Of a stretch of 64,000 nucleotides of DNA, positions 46,370 to 60,370 are shown piece after piece. Each line of letters begins with the position of its first letter. The first letter of the stretch is position 1. The notes below the pieces were generated by a model. It worked only from the letters and a program-made list of their open reading frames with translations, ran no database searches and was not told where the DNA came from. Source of the stretch: Papilionanthe hookeriana x Papilionanthe teres (taxonomy: Eukaryota; Streptophyta; Magnoliopsida; Asparagales; Orchidaceae); contig CM040424.1 in NCBI GenBank assembly GCA_022702705.1, forward strand, positions 138,867,665 through 138,931,664, given 5' to 3'. Made by a program: the position numbers and the translations under genes.

Positions 46370-46612
46370 ATTTCTGACTAACTTATTATGATGGTTTATA
46401 ATTCGATATAAATAGACACGTCGGACCTTCAAATTAGCCTTAGTAGTTTTCGGAACTATTTTTCACTAGGCAACTACTGCTTATTCTACAGGAAAGTCAT
46501 CAGAAGGGATACTTTCAGTGTACCATCCCTAAGCCATCAGAAATCAGTTCAAAATTTATGACACAATATAAGCCATCAATTTACCATCAAAAGTAGCTAT
46601 TTCTTCTTTATT
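46370..46612. other. Possible CACTA subterminal region
   Basis: Several CCATCA-type motifs (AGCCATCAGAAATCAG, GCCATCAATTTACC, ACCATCAAAAGTAGC) lead to GCTATTTCTTCT at about 46598-46609. CACTA elements carry short subterminal repeats of this kind, and a right terminus would read like TATTTCTTGTAGTG. The final TAGTG is not preserved and the partner end was not found, so this is only a suggestion. Confidence 0.3.
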
Positions 46613-49600
46613 GATTAATTCTATCAAATAATAAATATATTACATTAATTGTAAGGTCTTAAAAATCATAAAGAAGGAAAATATTTATGGTTAGTTAAGT
46701 AAAATAAAGGATTGGGACAAAAAAGATTCTCTGCTGCATAAAGTTAATGGTGCAAACTCAAGAAACTCTAAATGTAATTCATTATAGAAGTTGATCGACT
46801 TACAAGTGAAAGAATGGCGGAGGGAATTGAGGTAGTAATATGAAGTATAACTTTTACAAATGTAATTTGTTATATTTTTTCATGAGATTAGTCTACCAAA
46901 CATCACAACTCATTTTTCATTTGTTAATAATAAATTTGACACAATAAAATAAGGATTAAAATAAATGACAAAATACATACGTTGAATATAATCTTGTATT
47001 ATAAAGTCACTTATTAATATATTATCTTCACATGTTGTATAATACAACATGCAAAGTGGAAAAAATTATATCTAGTGTATAATCACATGGATATAATTAA
47101 GACATAGTAAAAGCATGTTTATTACCACACGTATTAACTAAGATTTATATGCTTGCTTGGAGACTTTTGAAAATCTGATGTTAGCATTAATGCAAAATCA
47201 TAGAAATGATAATAAAATTTTTGGCTGGTTAAAACACTATTATCCATTTGAAAATTGATGTTTATGTCTATTAAATTCTTTTGGTCCATATCAAGGCTAT
47301 TTGTTAATGTCCACTTGATAATGATCTCCAAACCATTAATTTCACTCATATCAAGCTTTCAATCTTATCTTTTAGTATCCATGTAAAATTACCTTAATTT
47401 TAAACATTAATATGTGGTCAAATGGTTTTGTAGTGCCTTATTATGCCTCTAAATATTGAGATTTTAAATAAACTAAATATAACTTAGTCAACAATCATCA
47501 GAGGATGGATGAAAACTTAAAGAGTCATTGAGAGATTTTGATTTTAACATCTTTCCACCCAAAGATAAGAAAGAATGGCCTTATTAGTGAAGTAGGCTTG
47601 CATCGTCTTCATGTGATGGGTGATTTAACGAAAGAGTCCTTCCATCTAACATCACAAATATTAAAAAAAAAAAAAAAAAAAAAACTATCAGTTTTCAAAC
47701 TTGGTTTTAGTGTTGATTTATTTTCAATGATAAATATCAAGGATTTCCTTAACTTATTCTTATTCTTAATCAAAACATAGATTTTCCATATTTTGTGACA
47801 AGAAATCTAAATGATAAAAATTAGTTATCTCAAGGAGTTTAAGCATAGTCATGCTAAATGGTTCTTTTTATGTAAAGAGAAAGTTATTACATTATAGTTT
47901 ATTTATGAGGAGATATATATGATACAAGCATATAAATATAAAAGATAAACATTTATAATTGTTTAATATTTAGACTCATATCCATTTTAAAAGCAAAACA
48001 AAAGAAGTTATATCTACTTTTTACAATAAGAGAAATATTATGCGGCATGATAAAGTTATTTTGAGAGTACTAAAACAAGAAATGAGTGTTGAAAGATATA
48101 TAATATATTTGAAAAAAAGGTAAAAATAAATAGTAATTATATTAATTAAGTAGGGAAGTGGTGATTAATGGTCGCATCTGAGCGTTCTTGCAATGAAGAT
48201 AAATTTCTCAATGGGCATTAAAAAATAACAAATTAGGTCATTAAGTTGGTCGTCATTTGATAGCTTATTGTCAAGTAAGAAGGGCAATTCATAGAATAAG
48301 ACTACAACCAATACGACAAGAAAAGTTTGGAAGTAAGTGGGAGGGTCTAAAGTTTATAACCCTAAATAATCCCAATGATGTGGTATTTATAAAAGAGTGG
48401 AACATGATGACTGATGAACTTATGATGATGATTATTATTTGTGATGAGTTAGAGATCATGATAAATTATATAAGGAAAGTGCTCGAGCAGCAGTATGTAA
48501 AAATGTTGAATTTTGACTTTTCGACAAGTTGTATAATGTAATAACATGGTAGAGTGGGTAGGTGAGGACACTAAAAGCAAGAATGAGGATGTTGGATGAA
48601 ACAATTGATGAAATTTTATCAATAACTTTGATCTTTTCGGAGCGGCATTTATCTTAATGAGGGCATGTAGACCATTCATAATAACAAAGTCATGATATAA
48701 ATTTTTGAGATTTTCTACGATGATAATGTTGTTTTTTTTACTGCATGTTGTGTAAGAGGCACGTTGTAGTTAAGTTCATGCAATCCTACATAATTATTAA
48801 TAGAAATGATGATGTAGGTATGTTAAGATAACTTATCACCATTAAAAACATGCTAAGTGAATATTTGGGATTACTGTGATCATGTAAAGCATTTTTTAAG
48901 AGAAAAGACACAAGGACATCCCAAGATGGCATCTTGAGATGAATCTCCAACTAACTTTGTTGAAAACCACTTTTAAGAGGGGTTTGAAAATGTGTTTAGA
49001 GAGAGAAAGAGAGAAACTCATGTTCTTGTGGCATCATAGGTTTAATGTATAATCAAATCAATCATTATTATGGTTAACATTTGTGGATGTACATTTGTGG
49101 ATAGTGCAAATTATATATAATTTTTACAATCAATTAGATTTACAAGAGTGCTCAAGTGCCAATAACGACGTGATACAGTCCAGCTGAATATATCAAGTGT
49201 GGGAAATGGAGAGGATATGAATAAGAGAAAGATAAGATGAAAGACAATATGAATGAAAAAAGAGAATAATGCTATATCAATTTCATCCTATACTTATTGT
49301 TATGGTACCAACTAAGAAACATTTTTTTTTTCCTTTTGCCCAATGACTCATCTTCTTTTAATACGAACATTATAAAAATTTTCCATAGTCATCGTGGTAG
49401 ATTGCTTGGCATATATAATCTATAATAAGTCATCTTGACTTAGGAAAGTAAGATCTTATCTTAATTGATAATATTTAATCTAAACCACCATAAAATCAGT
49501 CAAGTATTCATCATTGAATAAAATTTTGCTTCTTGTTGTAAACCTTATAAATTTACCCTATTAATTTTATAGCAAGATATTTTATTAAAATTGATATGCA

Positions 49601-49806
49601 AATCCATGTTAAAAACATATGATTAAAAAATTTGAAGGAAATGATATTTGTGTATATATATAAGATATGCATACAACTATAAGTACTTAAAATTATTTAG
49701 ATTATGAAATGTCCTTCAAACTTAATTGTTTATTTAGAAGTAAATTTTATTTTATTTTATATTTTAATTGATAGTTTCTTAATTTATAATTATTTCTTTA
49801 TACTTT

Positions 49807-49842
<36 letters not shown>

Positions 49843-51237
49843 ATTAAGAAAACCTATGTTGTAAAATTTACAACAAAAAAAATTTATATTTGAAATATGT
49901 AAAATAGAGAGGAAACTCTAAGTTCTCATATTCTGCATAAGAAAATTAGATGAGTCATGTCATATAAACCAACCCATGAAGTTAATCCATGAGTTAGTTC
50001 GTGACGGATCGATCAAGATCCACTAACATGCATTCGGATCCAATCCTCGAGTCAATTCTATACAAACTCACTCAAGAGTCTAATCATTGTAGCAAGAGCT
50101 AGGGTGGTAGCCTTGTAGCTCATTAGCTCGTATTTGATCTACAATAACTAATAACCTATTAGAGCAACCCAGACATTTACCCATGAGTCTACCCACTAAT
50201 AACTAATAACCTATTAGGGCAACCTAAACGAGCGTCTAGCAAATTCACCTAATAAAATCGTTTTTGAACCGAGATTTAATTATTTAAAAATGCTGTATTA
50301 CTCCAATTTATGACTTTTAACTAACTTATTTTCTCCTACTGCTTACAGTAAATGGTAAACCCAACAATTCAACAGGCCAGGTGGCAATTCCTTTTAAAAA
50401 AAATATTGATGTACCGGCTATTAAGATAACTTTGAAAAAATTTATTTTATTTTTCTAACTTTCAATATCTTACCTATTATCAGAGTATCAAATTTAATTT
50501 TCTTTTTGAGGCTATCAGACGAGAGCTATATATCTACTCTCCAAAATAATAGTCTAGGAACAAAGGTCACATCAGCAAACGTCCGCAAAATCTTCATGGC
50601 TCTACGTAGATAGTATGAACTACGAAAACCTACGTGGGGTACATCCAACGTCACTTTCGTAAAGCACGAATAAAATTTAAGTTAAAGACAAAAAAGTTAA
50701 TAGAATACTACTTAGGCGCTAAACCAAAATAGACACATACTACTTCTTTATATATTGTTCTCTTAGATTAATAGGAGTAGAGGCTTTCCCTTCATATTTA
50801 TTTAATGTAGTTGGATTATTAAGTCAATATTGTTAGATCATCCTAAGATTCGTATCTCTTAGTTTGAAGTTTTTCCAAACTAAAGCTCCATTATGCTTAT
50901 AAAGAAATAATTCTTCTTCTTTCTCTTTCTTTCGTCAAGCTTGCTTGTTCGGCTAAAAATGAGATTAGATAAAGTTTGATATCTTTCTTCGGATAGAGAC
51001 AACTCTATCAGTAGGAACAAAATATTCTTAGGCACAACTTGCCGCACTAAAATATTTATAAAATATGGTTGTAACTTATATGCCATTAACCTACCACTAT
51101 AAAAAATTTAAGCTATTAATTACATTTTATGTGCATTTGCTGTTGTTGTGCTCTAATAATATACCACTATAAGAAAATAAAATTATGATAAGTTACTATT
51201 AATCTATTTTTATGCTCAGGATGTCATAATAAAATTC

Positions 51238-51269
<32 letters not shown>

Positions 51270-51656
51270 ATATAAATTAAAATTATATTATAAAAAATAA
51301 ATAAAAGAAAAGCTTGAATAATTACCCTATTTTTAAAATATATTTATAAATTTGAAGGAAACCATCCAGGTAATGGCGTTTTTTTATAGTTTCATTAATA
51401 TCCTTGAAATATATCCTTAAAAATTATTCCTATTACTTGTACGATAATTTGATGTATTAGTCAGAACTTTCTAATTAAATGTTACTAATGTTTAGTGGAA
51501 CTAACAGTTTCAATAATCATTTATAATAAATTTATAAAATTAATGTCGTGACATTGAAGTTTCTTAATTTAATTGTCTTTAAAAAATACAACTGAATTTA
51601 ATATTTTGATATGTTCTTTGCAAATAGTTTAAGACTGCAACTCGAATTTCTAATAA
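46613..51656. other. Intergenic AT-rich sequence without recognised genes
   Basis: It contains a poly(A) run of 22 (47663-47684), an (AT)n tract (49809-49840), a short direct repeat of AATAACTAATAACCTATTAG (about 50145 and 50195) and (TA)n at about 51237-51263. Open frames such as 48257-48541 show no family motif and have the base composition of their surroundings. I call no gene here. Confidence 0.45.
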
Positions 51657-51806
51657 TGCATGCATGTGAATCTCAAAGCAAAACAAATGTCTTCAGATTA
51701 AGTACAAAACTCTTTATTAAAATCACAACAGTGCATGCATGTGAATCTCAAAGCAAAACAAATTTCTTCAGATTAAGTACAAAACTCTTTATTAAAATCA
51801 CAACAG
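51657..51806. repeat. Two tandem copies of a 75-bp unit
   Basis: The unit beginning TGCATGCATGTGAATCTC at 51657 is repeated at 51732 with only one evident substitution (ATGTCTTC against ATTTCTTC). Because 75 is a multiple of three, the small open frame across it shows a repeated peptide. There is no other sign of coding. Confidence 0.92.
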
Positions 51807-52769
51807 TGCACCAAAGTGGATGTCCATTGAAAGTGATGCCCAAATATAATATATTTGTTTGCATGTGAAGTTTTGGTTGGAATGTCTGTCAGAAGGATGA
51901 ACTGCTCTAGATTAGGAACTCTGCTCAATGTCATTCTAACTGATATCATCTCTTCAACTAACCATTTAATTTCTTAATATTACCTACAAATCCTATTGAA
52001 GGAGATCGAAAGCTTAATCTGAGATCGAAAGCAGTTGCCTTATGTTTTTCCTTAGGCTGCCATTATTAAGGGAGCATTCTTACTTATCACTTTGCAAAAA
52101 ACTGCAAAAATGCTATTAAACTGTGTGGAGGAAAAAATAAAATAAAATAAAAAAGTAGATGGACATCTGTTTTAGTGTATTAAATGCAAGGTTCTAGAGG
52201 CTCAATTTGGCTGGTTAAACGATTCATTTTATTAATACAATTAATCACTTTCCAATACTTGCTCCAATTAAATTTAAGGGAATAAATGATGTCAGGGGCT
52301 CTAATTGAGGGTATATAACAATTCAAGGGTATGGACAACTTTAAGAAAAAATAATAATAAGATGAAGAAAAAGCAAAGATGAATGAAAATGTTATTAGTT
52401 ACTTGTATTGCTTTTCAATCGCTAGTGATACCTATTTTTCCTTCCCTTTTCCTGCTTTACCGAAACATGACACATAAACTACTACAAGCCACATGTCTCC
52501 TTGATAGCAAACTAAGGAATTAGTTGTAAAAACGTTTTATTGCCCACTAAATGCCAATATCAAGCTTCTTCTAAGCGATAATTTTGGAGTGTTGGAGAAA
52601 TTTAGTTTTATGACCTTAGCCGTGTGCATAATGTTTTCTTTGATATGTCATTGTCATCTTGCTTAATATCAACTTTCTTTCCGTAGAACAGCCTTGTATG
52701 GATGTCTTTTTTAGCTCTTCTTTGGTGATCTTACTGGTATCCTTTGGTGGCATTCTTGTCCATTGTATA
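51807..52769. other. Intergenic AT-rich sequence
   Basis: No supported gene. The hydrophobic open frame beginning at 52659 runs into the dispersed repeat that follows and is not conserved in its second copy. Confidence 0.4.
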
Positions 52770-53460
52770 AAATGCTACCATTTTCATTGGCTTCTTTTCA
52801 TTACTTCGAAAGAGTTTATGGTATTCATCGGATGCAAATCAAAGGATGACATCATTACTGATAAGAAGCCTTGAAAAAGAATTTAAAAAATTGTAATGAC
52901 AATTAAGAAATAGAATTCAAAATTTCTATTAGTGTTTTTGAATTTTAAAATTTAAATTTATAATATTAAATTTGTAACATTTGAAATTAATTTCCTTTTG
53001 TTTTGGTAAACTTTAGGAGTTTTTAGAGAGCAATAAAACTAGCCACACAAAATGGGGGAAACTATCTTCTACTGTTCCATTCCACTACTTTATTTTATTT
53101 TCTAGGTTTAGTATTCCCCTTTGTTATTTATTTTTAATTTCTAAATCACAGCAATTAATGTAAATGTTTAAATGTTCTCATAATTGAAACAAAAAAGAAA
53201 AAAATAGAGTTTTAATATTTTTGAAAGAAGAAATGTTAAGAGTAAAATCTCAAGGATTAAGAGTTTAGTAGCGCGCCCTCTCATTTGGGTTAGTTTTGGT
53301 GGAATGCTTTAGCCTCAATTTCATGCTTGTTGTTTTCTTTCCAAAACTATAATATCAAATTAATCCATCATTCTAGCACCATCTCAATTAATTTCATCCA
53401 AATCTATAGCCATAATAAATTCTTAAAATTCATTTTAATTTGTTACCAACACTTAGATTG
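52770..53460 (+). repeat. Dispersed repeat, first copy (unfilled site)
   Basis: It matches 55240-55917 in the same orientation, with many substitutions. Shared landmarks are GAGTTTATGGTATTCATC, ATTGTAATGACAATTAA, ACTAGCCACAC, CCATTCCACTA and TTTTGGTGGAAT. It shows the sequence of the target region without copy C. The family is unknown; no terminal structure is visible. Confidence 0.65.
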
Positions 53461-55239
53461 ACCTAATCTTAGTCCTCCCGTTATCATCATCCTTAAAATA
53501 CTTTGAAACTTTTTTCTTTAGACTGAATATCCATATATTACCATAATATCTTATAGTCATTTTATTCCTTCCATGCACTCTTAAGACACTTCATTAACAC
53601 AATATTCTATTGTTAATTTAATATACTGAATTTGGTTTTTCTAACATAGCTTTGAAATTTTCATATTCTTTAGCCACTAAATAATTTGGGAAACAAAATA
53701 CTTCATGTTACATTAGAATACATTACTCTAATATTATAATGTTTTTTTAATGCTATAGAGCATTCACCATAAGAAACCCACCTTAGATTCAACATTCTTT
53801 AGTGAGCTATAAGGATAACCATGTCTTTGTCTCTTCATTGACAGATTTTCTTTTCAACCTACATCTCAAATAAATATATTTTAAACACTCAAGTTTATAC
53901 ACCATGTCATTAGCCTCATATCAAAGCTAATGGAAACCTAGTATAATCACATATAAGAGCAGGTCAATCTTGGTATCCTTGTTAAAGTGTTGGACTATGA
54001 ACTCAAACTATGTTAATTTTCTTCTATCACCTTTTAATTAAATCAAGAAGAAACTAAAAAAAAATTATTATATATTGTGTGGCAAGCCTATGATATTATG
54101 TACTTATCTCTAACTATTTTCTCTATCATAAACCATAGCCTTTTAATAGCATACAAAGTTAGTATTGAAAAAAAATATATAGACATTCAATTCTTCATCA
54201 TTCAGAGGTTTGATGATGGTCATTCTAAGGAAAACTTTGTTTTATGTTAAGTAGGTTTCTAGTGGATGTAAACTATAATGATAACATTCAATCTTCTTCT
54301 TATATATTTAATCAATTGTTAGTATATGGTGACAAATTCCAAGATATTCTAGGTTATAACTGCATCCCATATTTGAACATATTTGAATTTATTAAATTTA
54401 TATGGGTTAAATTATCCAAATCGGCTATATGCACCACTTTTGTCCAATTAATTATACAAGAAATATACTTAGAATATGCTGAACATAATCCAACAATGAT
54501 GAAGCATATTCAACTAAGGATTTGTATCAATTTGATCTAATAGGTTAGTATGAAATATTAAACTAACATGCTTATGAAAAGTAAGCCAATTAAATCAAAA
54601 TAGAAAAACTAAGTTAAAGAAAAAAAAGATATAACTTTATTAAGATCATATAAGTTACATAAAAAGTTATCAAGTCAAATATTATTTGATTAAAATATTT
54701 TTCCCTATTAATAAATTTAATTTGGCTTAATTGCCAAGATAACCCATTATTGGAATTAATTAAATTAAATAAATTTAGTTCAAATTTAAAGTCAAATTAA
54801 AAAAATAATTAAATGAAAACCTTGTTTAGGATTTTTTCAAGCTAATATTATTTGGATTAAATTATTTAGCAACATTAATTTGGTAAATTGGATTAAATAG
54901 TTCAAGATAATCTAATTGCACTGATTTGGGGATTAATTATAATTAAGCTACAGCCCTTTGAAAACCATTATTCCAATCAATTATGTTGAGTATCTAAAAT
55001 CATAAATTAACTCTCATAAATTATATTACCCATTATTAGTCCATTTCCCATTGGCATCCAACATGCTACTAGTAAAATTAATTGGATAAATAGGAAGTAC
55101 AAATAATAGTAATTTTCTAAAATCACATTAGTTTGATACTTCCCTATATGAAAAAGATTAAAGGATAATACCACTTAAAAATTTTCTTTTTAGCTTAATT
55201 AAGAGGAAAAATGCTATCATTCTTATCAACCTTCATACA
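53461..55239. other. Intergenic AT-rich sequence between the dispersed repeats
   Basis: No gene is supported. An open frame at 54244-54540 (98 residues) has no motif that I recognise and AT-biased codons like the surroundings. Confidence 0.4.
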
Positions 55240-55917
55240 AAAATCTACCATTTTTTTTACTTCTTTTGAAGACTTAAAAAGTGTTTATGGTATTAATCAG
55301 AAGCACAAGTTGACATAAGTAAAATATCAAGCTAGTTTTGATCCCCACTATAAGATTAAGATTAGTGCTCAATGTCAGATCACGAGTTAAGATGACATCA
55401 TCATTAATAAAAAGCATTAAAAAATTGTAATGACAATTAAAATATTGAATTCAAATTTTTTAATAGTATTTTTGAAATTTCAAATTAAATTTACAGCTTT
55501 CGAATGTAATATTTGATTTTTTTTTGTTTAACTTTAGTATTTTTTTAGAAAGCAATAACACTAGCCACACCATATGGGAGAGTGTCTTGGAGTGATTCCA
55601 TTCCACTACATTATATTATTATCTAGGCTTGATTTCTTTCCACCTTTGCAATTTCTTTTAAAGTTATATATCATAGCACCTAGGGTAAACATTTAAATGT
55701 TCTCATAAATGAACAAAAATACTTAGATATTTTTGAAATAAAAAAATAAGAGTAAAATATTTATGATTAAGAGCATTGTTGCGGGCCCTCTAATTTGAGT
55801 TATTTTTGGTGGAATACTTGAGCCCCTTTTTCATTATTGTTGTTTTCTTTCAAAAACTTCAATATCGAATTGTTCCATCATTATAGGATCATGCCAATGA
55901 ATTTCATCAAAACATAC
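55240..55917 (+). repeat. Dispersed repeat, second copy, interrupted by copy C
   Basis: This is the partner of 52770-53460. It runs into the target duplication CATAC (55913-55917), where copy C begins. Sequence after C (from 63266) may resume the same repeat, but the similarity is weak. Confidence 0.6.
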
Positions 55918-56257
55918 TGTACGACTTATTTTTAGGTTGAGTGTTCTATTTTTGAAAAGGGGTCGCCTACAGAAATTGTCTGTGAAATTTAAATTTTAAA
56001 TTCAATTTAAATATATATATATAATTTAGAAAGTAGTATTTTGATTTTGAAAATAATTTTAAATTTGAAAATTTTAAGATATGAAATCAAACTGATTTCA
56101 CATCCCAAATAGTTTATATAAACGAGCACCGCATCACAAACCGTGTATCTATCCCAAAGAATAGACACACTGCTTGATGATGGGGCTCGATTAAACAAAC
56201 TAGAAGATTTGTGACATCCATTTGGTCTGTGAACCAATTTTATAAGCCGACAAGTTC

Positions 56258-56287
56258 CCCTGCTTAATATAAAGGAATTAAGCAGGG
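56258..56287 (+). other. Conserved 11-bp-stem hairpin in copy C
   Basis: CCCTGCTTAAT (56258-56268) pairs perfectly with ATTAAGCAGGG (56277-56287), as in copies A and B. It is about 340 bases from the element's left end. Confidence 0.7.
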
Positions 56288-57049
56288 TCTATATTACCTA
56301 GGTTCTTAATGTTCCCTATAAGGGCAAGCCCCTATAGTTAATTACATCTTAAATGTCCGAAGACACTCAAGAAAACTCTCGATAATGATCAGTGGTTTTT
56401 CTCTCAAGAATTTCAAAGTTTAAGATTTTCAAAGGATTGAATTTTGGAAATTTCAATAGAGAATTGATCAAATTTGGAACAATTTATTTTAGGAGTCCAA
56501 AGGAACGAAAGGTAGGGGATGTCACGGATTCGAGACAAGTCTCCGTGACTTCCCAACTATCCTGTTTGTTTGGCCTCAATTTGGGAGTTTATTTAATGTT
56601 GCAATCCTGCCAATTTTAATTAATTAGGACTTATATTCGTATGACATGATCATACAAATAGCCTCGAAGATGTGAGGGTTTATGTCGTACCAAACAACTA
56701 CCTCGGAATCCTAAGACTGGTTAGGGCTTAATTTGTATAACATGATTATGCAAATGCCTAACGAAAAGGTTGAGGATTTATGTTGCACTAGGCAAACCAC
56801 CTTGAAGTCCTATGGCTTGGTTATTTAATTCTAAGAAAGTTTAGCTGATGTAGAGTTGTTTTGCTGATGACGATGGCTGAGCTGCCCACCATGCTCCGAG
56901 CTCCTTGTTGTTGCAGAGGTTTAGTTTTAGAACTCATAAATCAGGAGATGAGAGAAGTGCTTTGGTTTAGAGAAAATCTTAAAATCCAAGTGTTTTTAAT
57001 ATTTTAATTAAAACAAATCTTAAAGTTAATTAAACAGAACTGATTAAGA

Positions 57050-57215
57050 TCCCACGGTTCCGTAATCCCGACACCGTTATTTTCATTGAATTCACTTACT
57101 CCAGATGAATTTACTAAACTCAACTGAATGAGTTCCACACTTTTATTTAGACCGTGGGAAATCCCGTTAGCAACACGTGGGTTACATCATCCGAGGTATT
57201 CCCGATCATTCAACG
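57050..57215 (+). promoter_or_regulatory. Conserved CCCACGG/CCGTGGG block of copy C
   Basis: The counterpart of 868-1045, with the inverted repeat and the CACGTGGGTTACATCATCC segment kept. Confidence 0.45.
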
Positions 57216-58094
57216 AGACGTTTTAATTTAGTTGCAATTGTAGTTTTGTTGTTCTGTTTGTGATTAAATTTTAAGTTGTTTTATATTTTAAAATGTTGTG
57301 GCGGTGAATTTTATCTTGCAATGACTTTTAATTTAGTTTTGGTTTCAGTTTAGGGACTACCCTAAAGGTTTTGGTTTTCATGCAACAGTCTTGTTTAACA
57401 TGCAAGAAAAGTAAAGTACAATGCATGTAAGTAAATTGCAATAAAGTAAATTACAATTAAATAAAAGCGTACCTGGAGGGTTTTCCCGTCATCCCAAGCT
57501 GCACTTAAAACACATGTCAAGGCATTTAAATATTTCAACAAGTACCTAGGTAAAGCTAAGGAAAGGGTTTTAGTTGTCTACCAAATTCCTAATCCTATAA
57601 CTAGTCATCTCCTATGACGTCTAGGTTCTTGTGTTTTGTTTAAGGATGATTTTATTCATCAAAGAACAATTAAATTTAGTTGTTCTCCTAAAACATCCCG
57701 TCATATTGAGGAAGTGCTTAGGACAAGTACTAAACATCTTTTTAATATTTCTGGGATTGTTTTGAGTCCAAGTAATTTTATTTGTACAGGTGAATTAATC
57801 ATCCAGGAGTTTAGTTAAACTTTGTTTCTTGCTCAGTGAACTTAGATATTTGATTACCTGATGAATGAAGTGACATCTCACTCAATACTCTATTTAAGAG
57901 TTATAATAATTAAACCTTTAAGGGCAAATTGGTTTATCGAGATTTTTAATCATTCTTAATTAAAAGTTTGAGTTAATGGTTTAAAGTGTTTTAATTTAAT
58001 AATGAGGTTTTAATTAATAATTTTAAGTTTGGAATAGTGTTCAAATTATTTTGTATTTAATTCTTAATGATTCCATTTAGGTTTGTTGTTAAAT

Positions 58095-58320
58095 GATTTT
58101 TTAATTTAATTTGATTTTAATTTAATTTTAATTTAATTTGATTTTAATTTAATTTAATTTAATTTAATTTAATTTAATTTAAATTTATTTAATTTTTTAA
58201 TTCAATTTAATTTTAATTTTAATTTAATTTTAGTTTAATTTAATTTAATTTTAATTTTAATTTTAATTTAATTTAATTTAATTTAATTTAATTTAATTTT
58301 TAATTTTAGTTTTAATTGTT
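58095..58320. repeat. TTTAA low-complexity tract of copy C
   Basis: Irregular TTTAA/TTTTAA units, at the same relative position as 1888-2150 in copy A. Confidence 0.8.
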
Positions 58321-60089
58321 AATTTTAATTATCAATTTGTATTATTATTTTAATTTTTAATTAGGAATTAAGTATTGTTAAAGTGACTTATTTAGGGATT
58401 TTTAGATTAAAGAATAAATATCCTCTTAATAATGTCCCTATTTTAATGATCCAAATTTAAATATATTCTTTCCAAAACATAAATTCTTTAATTAATTAAA
58501 GTTTCATTTTTGATATTTTCAAAATGTTTAGTGGGTTTCTACCCCTTAATTTTTCTAAGTTTTAATCATCCAAGAGAAAGTTAAAATCAAATATTTTACC
58601 CCCCCCCATTTTGATTAAACCTAAAGTTTTAATTAAGGGTTAAAATTTTTAATTACCTTTATGCCCTTTTAAACTTATTTATTTCATAACTCACTAAATT
58701 GAACTCAAATGAATTTAAAATTTTTATTTCACCTCACTCAAATGTCTATTAAGACATTAGAGGAGAAAATGTGATTTTTCTGAATTTAATTTATTTATAT
58801 AATTATTTTTAGTAGAAAATAAGGGTCTTTCAAAGAAAATTCAACAACATGACCAAGGAAAGGTTTCTATTCTTAAGAAAATTATGGGATATTTTAATGA
58901 CTAGAGGACCACTTGGACCAATTTTGGTGATTTTTCGAATTATATTTTATTTATTATAATTATTTTGAGTTTTAGAGTATTAATTAATTATAAAATAAAA
59001 TTAAAGTTGAAAAATAGATTTTATATTTTTATTAAATCTCTCTGACCTCAAGGAGTTTAGAAAAATAAATTTTATAATTTTCTGATTTTTCTTTGATTTA
59101 TTGGAATTATTTTAGTGAAAAAGGTTAAAAACTCATTTTTTAATAATAAAAATTACATTAAGGCTTTAAAATTCAATATCTTACCCTAGAGACTTAGGGA
59201 AAATATTTGGTTTATTCCTAAGTGATTAGGAATCAAAATGTGACATTTTTATGATTTTTAATATTTTTATGATATTTATTATTTTTTTAATTATTAAAAT
59301 ATTAAAATAATATGAAAAATCAACTTTTTTAGAAAATTCCAATTTTAATTTTCCTAAACTCCCCTGATATCAGAGAAGCCCCAAAACTATTTTTGTGAAT
59401 TTTTGAAAAGTATTTTTGGAGTTATGAATTTTTAAAGTTCCATTTTGCTTATGAGGCTTAATTAATCCATTTGATAGGGTTAATCAAGTCCAATTGATTT
59501 CAAATTTTTATTTGAGGTCTCTCTAACCCTAAAGATCAGTGGAGAATCATTTTCTAGTCAATTTGATGTGTGGTTAACCTTAATTAATTCAAATTTAATT
59601 TTAGGGGTTTAGGCCAATTAAGGTTATTATGAATGAATTAACTCAAAATATATTTTTTATAGGGTTCTCTAGTCCTAAGAAACATCACTAAATTTTCCTA
59701 GAATTTATTTCATAACATGCTAATTATAGAAATTAAAACACCTAAAATAGTGATATGAAATTGAAAATTCTATAACTTTTCACAGAAATGGCCTCTGACC
59801 TTGAAAAATTCAGGGAATGTTCCCAAGATCAGAGGCTTCAAAAGCCCTATGGTCTCATGCCATGGTGAATTGTCTATGCAAATGAAGAATCAAAATACTA
59901 AAATTAATAAATAAATTATTAAAAATAAAATACTCATCCAATTAATTTGATTTCTTTCCACATTATTCTCCTCTGTTCACTGAGCAAGAGGGTATTTTTA
60001 TTTTATTTTTGTGATTTTTCTATGCAAAGATATGAATTTTTAAAATTCAAGTATTTAAATAAATAGAAAATAACCCTATTTTTCTACTT

Positions 60090-60370
60090 ATCCACGCGGC
60101 GCCACGCAATCCTCGACAGCTCCGAAAGGCCACGCGGCGCGTTCTGATTCGGCGCCGCCATCTGAGTCAGCACTATGGGGGCCCTCCATCCACGTACCAT
60201 TGCGCTGTTCGACTTGATCTTGACCGTCCGCTCGATACACACGCAATCCAACGGCTCCTGGTCATTGTCTACGACTGGTGTGCGCTCGTGACCGTCCACA
60301 CTAAAACCCTAAGAACTCACTCGATTCTCAACGAATTTTTGTTTTCTTATGCTCTATGGATTCATCTTGA
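60090..60370 (+). promoter_or_regulatory. GC-rich promoter-like block of copy C
   Basis: After TATTTAAATAAATAG and TTCTACTTATCC comes a CG-rich island starting CACGCGGCGCCACG. It is the cleanest example of the TATA-like-plus-GC-leader arrangement in the family. An LTR transcription start here is inferred. Confidence 0.42.

Noticed and set aside
48257..48541. 94-residue open frame in the intergenic region
   Set aside because: No recognisable motif, AT-rich codons like the surroundings, no promoter or conserved neighbour.
51611..51868. 85-residue open frame with a repeated peptide
   Set aside because: Explained by the 75-bp tandem duplication being a multiple of three; no further coding evidence.
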